NCBI GenBank assembly: GCA_038324385.1
Contig: JBBQHX010000037.1
Span: forward strand, 1 to 19,667
DNA from: JBBQHX01 sp038324385
GTDB lineage: Bacteria > Gemmatimonadota > Gemmatimonadetes > Gemmatimonadales > Gemmatimonadaceae
DNA length: 19,667 nt
Direction: 5' to 3'
Numbering within the stretch: the stretch's first letter is position 1; each line of letters begins with the position of its first letter. The translations under genes were made by a program, and so were the position numbers. The notes below the pieces were generated by a model. The model had not been told where the DNA came from and searched no databases. It saw nothing but the letters and a program-made list of their open reading frames with translations. This document shows positions 15,183 to 19,667 of this stretch, piece after piece.

Positions 15183-15303
15183 ACCTACCGCTGGCGCTGA
15201 GCTGCGGCGCCTCACCAGGCGGAAGATGGGAGCGGAACGCCGCCCTCGCCAGCCACACGCCTGATGCCTCGCGGACGCCGTCGGCTGCAGGGCGTCGTTA
15301 TAG
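15183..15303 (-). repeat. attC recombination site (121 bp, degenerate ends)
   Basis: On the minus strand R'' reads CTATAAC (15297-15303) and the R' position reads GGTAGGT (15183-15189), one base from GTTAGGT. L'' GCAGCCGACGGCG pairs with GAGCTGCGGCG from the L' side, with an extra A in L''. The interior is similar to attC 13308-13429 along about 70 bases (gaagatgg, ccctcgc, agccaca and cctgatgcc are shared). The R' mismatch may make it a poor recombination site. Confidence 0.7.
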
Positions 15304-15537
15304 GGCGCCCGACCCACGACTCGCGTTCAGGCCCGGCACCCCCGGTCCGGCCGCACCGCCTGGTGCGCTACCCAACGACTCGGCCGCAGGCTCAGTCTGA
15401 CCGATGCCGTCGGCCGCCGCAGTTCCGTGCCGGCACCGACATCTCGTCCGTCGGGCTCACCGTCACGAGGACGTTGGTCGGCGACAACGTCCGCCGACCG
15501 CGCACCCCATCAGTTCTGCTCTTCCGCGCCCGCGCCG
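15298..15537 (-). other. Short integron cassette without a convincing gene
   Basis: About 240 bases lie between two attC sites. On the minus strand, several short frames exist, such as a 16-residue one starting MSVPARNCGGRRHRSD and a frame ending LNASRGSGAL at the TAA in R''. None has a recognisable domain, a strong ribosome site or a length typical of a protein. It could encode a small RNA, carry a promoter, or be a decayed gene. Gene-less cassettes are known in other arrays. Confidence 0.55.
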
Positions 15538-15631
15538 CATAACGCTGGCTTGTGCTGCAGACACTCCATAGCATGCGCCGGCGCAGCCGCGCCACCAGAG
15601 CGTGTCTGTCAGCCACCCGGCTTCGTTATAC
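15537..15631 (-). repeat. attC recombination site (95 bp)
   Basis: On the minus strand R'' is GTATAAC (15625-15631) and R' is GTTATGC (15537-15543). L'' GTGGCTGACAGACAC pairs with GTGCTGCAGACAC from the L' side, the classic imperfect arm with one extra A. The centre has a cgccggcgc/gcgcgg hairpin region. R'' provides the stop codon of the neighbouring membrane protein gene. Confidence 0.92.
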
Positions 15632-16030
15632 GGCCTCCGTCAGTGCCGCCCGCTCGGGGCGGCGGGCAACATGCAGGCTCGCGAGAAACATCATGGTGAC
15701 GACGGGTAGCCACAGGATGCGCTCGGCGGGACTGGATGTGGCGGCATTGGCGATTATACCGAGCGCGCAATACAGGACGACGACCCAGATCGCACGGCGG
15801 AATCGCACCGGAGAAACCGAGTGAGCGCGCGTCCTGACCAGGTAGATGAAGAGGGCGAGGAGCGCGGTGGAAAAGAGCGCGAGGGCGCGCGCTGTCAGCG
15901 GCAGCTGGCCGGTGACGCGGCCGCCTTGCGTCAAGGCTCCCCACGGTGCTCCGGCGACGAGAGCGAGTTGGAAGGCGATGACGACACCGGTCAGGCCGGA
16001 GAAGACGTTTGCACTGAAAGCGTGGGTCAT
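15626..16030 (-). CDS. Four-helix membrane protein, unknown family
   Basis: The gene encodes 134 residues and about four membrane helices: FSGLTGVVIAFQLALVAGAP, LPLTARALALFSTALLALFIYLV, AIWVVVLYCALGIIANAATS and LWLPVVTMMFLASLHVA. Short loops are basic, and the last 15 residues are charged. I do not recognise a named family; the length and layout resemble small uncharacterised membrane proteins of cassette arrays. ATG at 16030 is chosen because a hydrophobic helix follows; a TTG at 16078 is in frame but sits in the attC. TAA falls in R'' of attC 15537-15631. It is a single-gene cassette between that site and attC 16074-16153. Confidence 0.78.
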   Translation of the reverse strand: MTHAFSANVFSGLTGVVIAFQLALVAGAPWGALTQGGRVTGQLPLTARALALFSTALLALFIYLVRTRAHSVSPVRFRRAIWVVVLYCALGIIANAATSSPAERILWLPVVTMMFLASLHVARRPERAALTEAV

Positions 16031-16073
16031 CGCGAGCTCAGGTTGCCAGTCGTGTCCGCCGGGTCCGTACAGC

Positions 16074-16153
16074 GGCAAAGCTCACCTGCAGGGGTTGCCC
16101 AATTTGCGACCCTTTCCCGCCTGATATCTGTCAGCTGCAGCGCATCGTTATGC
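16074..16153 (-). repeat. attC recombination site (80 bp, degenerate R')
   Basis: On the minus strand R'' is GCATAAC (16147-16153). L'' contains AGCTGACAG, pairing with ACCTGCAG on the L' side with an extra A in L''. The R' position reads CTTTGCC (16074-16080), which departs from GTTRRRY, so this edge is approximate and the site may be inactive. It is the rightmost attC I can see in the window. Translation through it gives NDALQLT, as at other sites. Confidence 0.65.
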
Positions 16154-16402
16154 CGCGAGTACGCGTGCGTGGACGGCGGCGGCGAAGTGCGACGATCACT
16201 GCACCAAGTGGAGCAGTTCCCCAACGACTTGCGAGGACGATGAGCGCCAGCGCGAGCGTGTCACCCCGCCCAGCGCGATCACGCGCCCCTCCAGTTGCTC
16301 GACCAGCGCCGGCCCTGCATGATGCTGCAGGACATGCGTGTCATCTTGCTCTTGCGCCGGCGGTCGCGTCAGCCGGTGATGCCGATCGGGAGGTGAGCAG
16401 GA
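16154..16402 (-). other. Decayed sequence between attC and the serine hydrolase gene
   Basis: No intact frame reaches the TAA in R''. Pieces look gene-like in different frames: GDTLALALIVLASRWGTAPL (hydrophobic, helix-like) in one, and a short FAAAVHARVLAA ending at the TAA in another. This suggests the end of a small, broken cassette gene, possibly a membrane protein. I cannot name a family. No promoter or terminator is obvious. Confidence 0.4.
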
Positions 16403-17854
16403 CTACGGCCGGGCCGCGGCGCGCCGCTCGGCGACGATGAGCGGGGTGCCCAGTGCATCACGCACCGTGATGGTAATGCGCCCGGCGGCCTCGGTGAACC
16501 ACACCTCGCCGCCCAGCTGTGGCGAGAAGTACTGGTCAGGCCCTTCGGAGAGCAGGCCGACACGGAAGCGTCCGGGCTGGTGCACGCCGATGCGACCGTC
16601 TTCGACGAAGACGCGCACCGAGTCGCCCGACGTGCTGCGATACGTTCCCGCACGGGCCACGTCGCGCGCCGTGTCGTTGGCGACGATGCGCCGCGCACGG
16701 GGCATGGCGACCGGGGCACCGCGCAGGATCGCCGCGAGATCGCGCTCGATCGAGCCGGAACGCTCGATGTTGTTGAGCACGATCACCGAGCGCCGTGTCT
16801 CCGGCATCCGCATGATGTACGCGGAGAAGCCGGGAAGGCCGCCGCTGTGCTCGTGCGTGCGGCCATCGACGCCCGTCGCGACGAACCAGCCGTAGCCGTA
16901 CCCCCCGATGCCCGGCGAGAAGACGGAGTCGAGCGCCGCCTGCTTCATCAGCCGTTCGCCGTAGAGCGCCTGGTCCCACTTGTAGAGGTCGCGCGCGGTG
17001 GTGACGAGCCCGGCGTCGGCCTGTGGCGGCTCCATCAGCTGATAGAACGCATTGTAGTGGTCAGCCCGGCTCAGACCATTGAAGAAGGCCGCAGGATACG
17101 CCCCCGGGCGGAAGCGATAGCCCTGCGCGCGATCTGCGACGAGGCGCTCGGAGCGGTCCTGGTCGCTTCTGGTCATCCCGAGTGGCTCGAGGATGCGCCG
17201 CCGGAGGAACTCGTCGTATGGCATCCCGCTCGCGCGCTCGACGATGAAGCCGAGCACGATGTAGGCGCTGTTGCTGTAATGAAACTTCGTGCCGGGGTCA
17301 TGGTCGAGCGGCCTCCGCATCGCGTCGCGCATGATGCGCAACGGCGCGTGCGCCTGCGACATATAGTCGGAGTACGCCTGGGTCGTGTAGCCGTCGAACC
17401 ACTCTTCGTAGTCCGACATGCCCGAGGTGTGTCGCAGCAACTGATGGACGGTCAGCGCACGCCACGAGAGCGGCACACTGTCGACCCACTTCGAGATTGG
17501 GTCGGCGATCGAGAGTTTCCCCTCCTCAGCGAGCATCATGACCGCCATGGCGGTGAACTGCTTGGTGATCGACGCGACGCGGAAACGCGTCTCGGGTGTG
17601 TTGCGGACGCCCAGCTCCATGTTGGCGAAGCCATAGGCGGTGTCGACCAGCACCTTCCCGCGCTCGGCGACCAGCACGCTCCCATTGAGGTGGCCGAGTG
17701 ACGCGGCGGCGGCGAGATACTCGCGCATTCGCGCCGGACGTTCGTCGCGCGGCGCGCCCTGCGAGAAAGCCGGGGAGCCGGCGAATGAACAGAGGAGCAG
17801 TAGTCCGGTCAGGCGCGACATCACTATCTCGGTGGTGGTGAACGAACGACCCAT
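16403..17854 (-). CDS. Secreted serine hydrolase, beta-lactamase / PBP4*-like (class C fold)
   Basis: This 483-residue protein (from ATG 17854) has an export signal (SRLTGLLLLCSFAGSPAFSQ) and a beta-lactamase-fold catalytic domain. The three motifs are intact: S95-x-x-K98 in RVASITKQFTAM, Y193-S-N195 in HYSNSAY, and H336-S-G338 in HEHSGGLPGF. The segment HQLLRHTSGMSDYE is the usual family signature. A C-terminal extension of about 100 residues is strand-rich. Such proteins are esterases or D-aminopeptidase/carboxypeptidase-like enzymes of the periplasm; true antibiotic hydrolysis is not implied. ATG at 17854 has GAGG seven bases upstream; 17821 is a possible later start. It lies 250 bases right of the last attC and reads in cassette direction, but it lacks an R'' stop, so it may not be cassette cargo. 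Confidence 0.9.
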   Translation of the reverse strand: MGRSFTTTEIVMSRLTGLLLLCSFAGSPAFSQGAPRDERPARMREYLAAAASLGHLNGSVLVAERGKVLVDTAYGFANMELGVRNTPETRFRVASITKQFTAMAVMMLAEEGKLSIADPISKWVDSVPLSWRALTVHQLLRHTSGMSDYEEWFDGYTTQAYSDYMSQAHAPLRIMRDAMRRPLDHDPGTKFHYSNSAYIVLGFIVERASGMPYDEFLRRRILEPLGMTRSDQDRSERLVADRAQGYRFRPGAYPAAFFNGLSRADHYNAFYQLMEPPQADAGLVTTARDLYKWDQALYGERLMKQAALDSVFSPGIGGYGYGWFVATGVDGRTHEHSGGLPGFSAYIMRMPETRRSVIVLNNIERSGSIERDLAAILRGAPVAMPRARRIVANDTARDVARAGTYRSTSGDSVRVFVEDGRIGVHQPGRFRVGLLSEGPDQYFSPQLGGEVWFTEAAGRITITVRDALGTPLIVAERRAAARP

Positions 17855-17903
17855 GTGCGTACCTCGCTGAGACGTCACTCGCGCACACAGGGTTGTCGCG
17901 CTG

Positions 17904-18115
17904 TCACGTTCCTCGCTTACTGAGGGGGTCGCGAAATAGTGCGTAGTGCAGTCGTGCGGCGTACTTCACGTGCTTTTCGCGGAACAGGTTCTGAATGATG
18001 TGGGGTTGCTTCTGGCGGCGGAAGAGATGTCGGCGCACGGTGGCCATCATCTCGGCGCGATCCCGCGGCCGACTCTTACCAAGGGCGTTCGTTTTCACAT
18101 CCTGATCCACCAGCT
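17904..18115 (-). pseudogene. IS630-type transposase, C-terminal part (interrupted)
   Basis: After the insertion boundary, the minus strand reads LVDQDVKTNALGKSRPRDRA, then EMMATVRRHLFRRQKQPHII and QNLFREKHVKYAA, before a TGA at 17904. This is the typical tail of IS630-family transposases, in which NPDE-x-x-NQDVK is followed by a helical region and HVRYAA. The first half lies at 19524-19667, separated by an inserted IS256-family element. Joining the two halves through one copy of the 8-bp duplication gives NPDELVDQDVK in frame. The gene cannot make a working transposase as it stands. Confidence 0.88.
18108..18115 (+). repeat. Target-site duplication, left copy
   Basis: CACCAGCT lies directly before the left end of the IS256-family element. 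The identical 8 bases follow its right end at 19524-19531. The length matches IS256-family transposition. Confidence 0.88.
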
Positions 18116-19523
18116 GGTCGTGTGCGTAGATGTGTGTAGTTCGGGCGGGGCCGTGAAGTAGGAACGGCCACCGTCCATCTTCTGGGTGAGCAATCCACCA
18201 CGCGGGGTTGGCGCCCCGCACTCCCAGGAGAGATGACCGATGACCGTTCCCTCTGACGGTAGCCCCCGTCGCCTGTTCGAGCAATCCAGTCCGACCGCTG
18301 GGGGCGCGCGGTCCCCGCTGGCGGACCCCCTCGCCCTGCGCCAGCTCGTGGAGACCGTCGTGCAGGAGACCCTGACCCGCGAGTTCGCCCAGTTCCTCGG
18401 GGCCGTGCCCTACGAGCGGACCGACGCGCGGCAGGGCGTGCGCAATGGCACCCGCCGGCGCACGCTCGTGACCCGCGTCGGCGCGCTCACGCTGGCGGTG
18501 CCGCGCGACCGCGCCGGCTGCTTCGCGCCCACCGTGTTCGCCCGCTATCAGCGGCACGAACAGGCGCTGCTCTGCACGCTCACCGAGTGCTACCTGCAGG
18601 GCGTCTCGACGCGGAAGGTGCGCGCCGTCGTCGAGACGCTCTGCGGCGAGACCGTGAGCGCCTCGCTCGTCAGCGCGGCCACCAAGCGGCTCGACGCGAC
18701 GCTCACGGCGTGGCGCGCGCGGCGCCTCGACGGCGAGGCCATGATCTACCTGATCGTCGATGCGCACTACGAACGCATCCGCCGTGAAGGGCAGGTGCTC
18801 TCGACCGCCGCCCTCTGGGTCGTCGGCGTTCGGGCCGATGGCTACCGTGAACACCTGGGCTGCTGGCTCGGAGCCAGCGAGAGCACGGCGACGTGGGGCC
18901 GTGTCTTCCGCGACCTCACGGCGCGCGGCCTCCACGGCGTGCGCTACATCGTCAGCGACGAGCACGCCGGGCTCCGCGCCGCCATGCAGCGCTACTGCCC
19001 CGACGCGGTCCATCAGCGCTGCCAGGTGCATTATCTGCGCAACGCCTTCACCAAGGTCTCCACGCCCGCCCGGCAGCAGGCGCTGCTCGCCGGACTCCGT
19101 GATGTGTGGGCGGCCCCGACGCGGGACGAGGCCGAGCGGCGCGGCACCACGCTCGCGGCCACGCTGCGCCCCACGCTCCCGGCGGTCGCCGACTGGCTCG
19201 AGGCCACGCTGGGCGAGACGCTCGGCTTCTACGTCCTGCCGGAGCCCGAGGCGCGGCGGCGGCTCCGCACGACCAATGCGCTCGAACGCGAACACGAAGA
19301 AGTCCGCCGCCGGACGCGTGTGATCCGCATCTTTCCCAACGAGGCGAGCTATCTGCGCTTGGTCTCGGCCCTGACCATGGATCGCAACGATACGTGGGCG
19401 AAGCGCCGCTATCTCATCCCCGCACCACCGCTCCCCGTCACCACCACCGCGAAGCGCGCGCGTCGCCGCGCGGCCTAACGACCGATACCCAGAAGCGATC
19501 TACACACTTTTCTGCACTTGACC
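18116..19523 (+). mobile_element. Complete IS256-family insertion sequence (1408 bp)
   Basis: The element runs between two copies of CACCAGCT. Its left end begins GGTCGTGTGCGTAGATGTGT and its right end, read inward on the other strand, begins GGTCAAGTGCAGAAAAGTGT. These are imperfect terminal repeats of about 27 bp with roughly 20 matches. It carries one transposase gene. A leader of 124 bases precedes that gene, and 45 bases follow it. The identical duplications and uninterrupted transposase suggest a fairly recent insertion. The target is an IS630-type transposase gene, whose reading frame is restored when the element and one duplication are removed. Confidence 0.9.
18240..19478 (+). CDS. 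IS256-family (Mutator-type) transposase
   Basis: This 412-residue DDE transposase moves the surrounding element. The N-terminal third has a GVRNGTRRRTLVTRVGALTL region and VPRDR, usual for the family's DNA-binding part; CTLTECYLQGVSTRKV follows. Catalytic residues: the first Asp in MIYLIVDAHYE, the second in YIVSDEHAGLRAAM, and the Glu in TTNALEREHEEVRRRTRVIR, followed by the IFPNEASYLRL signature. A CHQRC-like segment (VHQRCQVHYLRN) between the second Asp and the Glu is typical as well. ATG at 18240 has AGGAG nine bases upstream. A basic tail (AKRARRRAA) closes it. It appears intact and probably active. Confidence 0.95.
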   Translation: MTVPSDGSPRRLFEQSSPTAGGARSPLADPLALRQLVETVVQETLTREFAQFLGAVPYERTDARQGVRNGTRRRTLVTRVGALTLAVPRDRAGCFAPTVFARYQRHEQALLCTLTECYLQGVSTRKVRAVVETLCGETVSASLVSAATKRLDATLTAWRARRLDGEAMIYLIVDAHYERIRREGQVLSTAALWVVGVRADGYREHLGCWLGASESTATWGRVFRDLTARGLHGVRYIVSDEHAGLRAAMQRYCPDAVHQRCQVHYLRNAFTKVSTPARQQALLAGLRDVWAAPTRDEAERRGTTLAATLRPTLPAVADWLEATLGETLGFYVLPEPEARRRLRTTNALEREHEEVRRRTRVIRIFPNEASYLRLVSALTMDRNDTWAKRRYLIPAPPLPVTTTAKRARRRAA

Positions 19524-19531
19524 CACCAGCT
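19524..19531 (+). repeat. Target-site duplication, right copy
   Basis: CACCAGCT follows the right end of the IS256-family element and equals the copy at 18108-18115. Confidence 0.88.
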
Positions 19532-19667
19532 CATCCGGATTGAGTTCGGGACAGTAGCCTGGCAACTGAATCAAGCGAAAGTCCGCCGTGTGCTCCGCAA
19601 CGAACGCCTTCGCGAGCCGCGAGCGATGCACGGGATGCCCATCGACAATGAGGTACACCTTGCCCGC
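19524..19667 (-). pseudogene. IS630-type transposase, central part (runs off the window)
   Basis: From the window edge the minus strand reads GKVYLIVDGHPVHRSRLAKA, then FRLIQLPGYCPELNPDELV. This is the DDE core of IS630-family transposases: the second Asp in the VDG-x-x-x-H motif and the Glu in the PELNPDE motif. The frame is cut after DELV by the IS256-family element and continues at 18115. The N-terminal helix-turn-helix part and the far terminal repeat lie beyond the right end of the window. Confidence 0.9.

Noticed and set aside
7756..16153. attC array reading on the plus strand
   Set aside because: The boxes are nearly symmetric, but the extra base lies in the arm that is L'' on the minus strand at every complete site. 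The cassette genes also end at R'' on the minus strand.
7381..16153. CRISPR array explanation for the recurring similar segments
   Set aside because: The repeats are 80-127 bp, imperfect, internally palindromic and separated by whole genes of unequal length. None of this fits CRISPR repeats and spacers.
17904..19295. 463-residue minus-strand frame across the IS256-family element
   Set aside because: Only its last 70 residues (17904-18115) are real, as an IS630 transposase tail. The rest is antisense to the IS256-family transposase.

Overview
This is GC-rich DNA from an unidentified bacterium. A Gemmatimonadota-type genome is my best guess. The basis is base composition, a very large secreted BNR/VPS10-type propeller protein, a membrane-fused spermidine synthase-like protein and the style of the cassette cargo. 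It is inference, not proof. Almost every reading frame is open somewhere, so long antisense ORFs were discarded.

Left block (1-7320, plus strand): ordinary chromosomal genes. These are a secreted LolA-like/outer-membrane-type protein (543-1349), a polytopic membrane protein fused to a spermidine-synthase-like methyltransferase domain (1578-3893), and a 1061-residue secreted beta-propeller protein (4029-7214). They are separated by strong hairpins (1391-1422, 3961-3983, 7228-7263, 7273-7315).

Middle and right block (7381-16153, minus strand): the main discovery is an array of integron attC recombination sites, all in the same orientation and reading right to left. I mapped eight complete sites (16074-16153, 15537-15631, 15183-15303, 14519-14641, 13957-14083, 13308-13429, 8532-8628, 7756-7852) and one half site (7381-7412). 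Each complete site pairs an RYYYAAC-like box with a GTTRRRY-like box, has imperfectly paired inner arms, and has the single unpaired A in L'' that defines attC orientation. Most cassette genes end on a TAA lying inside R''. Cargo: a four-helix membrane protein, a cassette with no clear gene, a DoxX-like membrane protein, a VOC/glyoxalase-fold protein, and three toxin-antitoxin modules (ParE type, DUF433/DUF5615 type, HicB type). In all three modules the antitoxin frame is largely kept while the toxin is broken or missing. No integrase gene is visible, so this is either a distal array segment or a cluster of attC sites lacking an integrase (CALIN).

Between attC at 13308 and attC at 8628 lies a 4.7 kb block with no recognisable attC. 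It holds a sensor histidine kinase (9036-10487), a frameshifted terC preceded by the tail of a CorC/HlyC-type protein, a 36-residue membrane peptide, remnants of a universal stress protein and of an isocitrate/isopropylmalate dehydrogenase, and an nhaA start that is cut off at an attC.

Right edge (16403-19667): an intact secreted serine beta-lactamase-like hydrolase, then a nested insertion. A complete 1408-bp IS256-family element (18116-19523, 27-bp imperfect inverted ends, 8-bp duplication CACCAGCT) sits inside an IS630-type transposase gene. Joining the flanks restores that gene in frame. The right end of the IS630 gene leaves the window.
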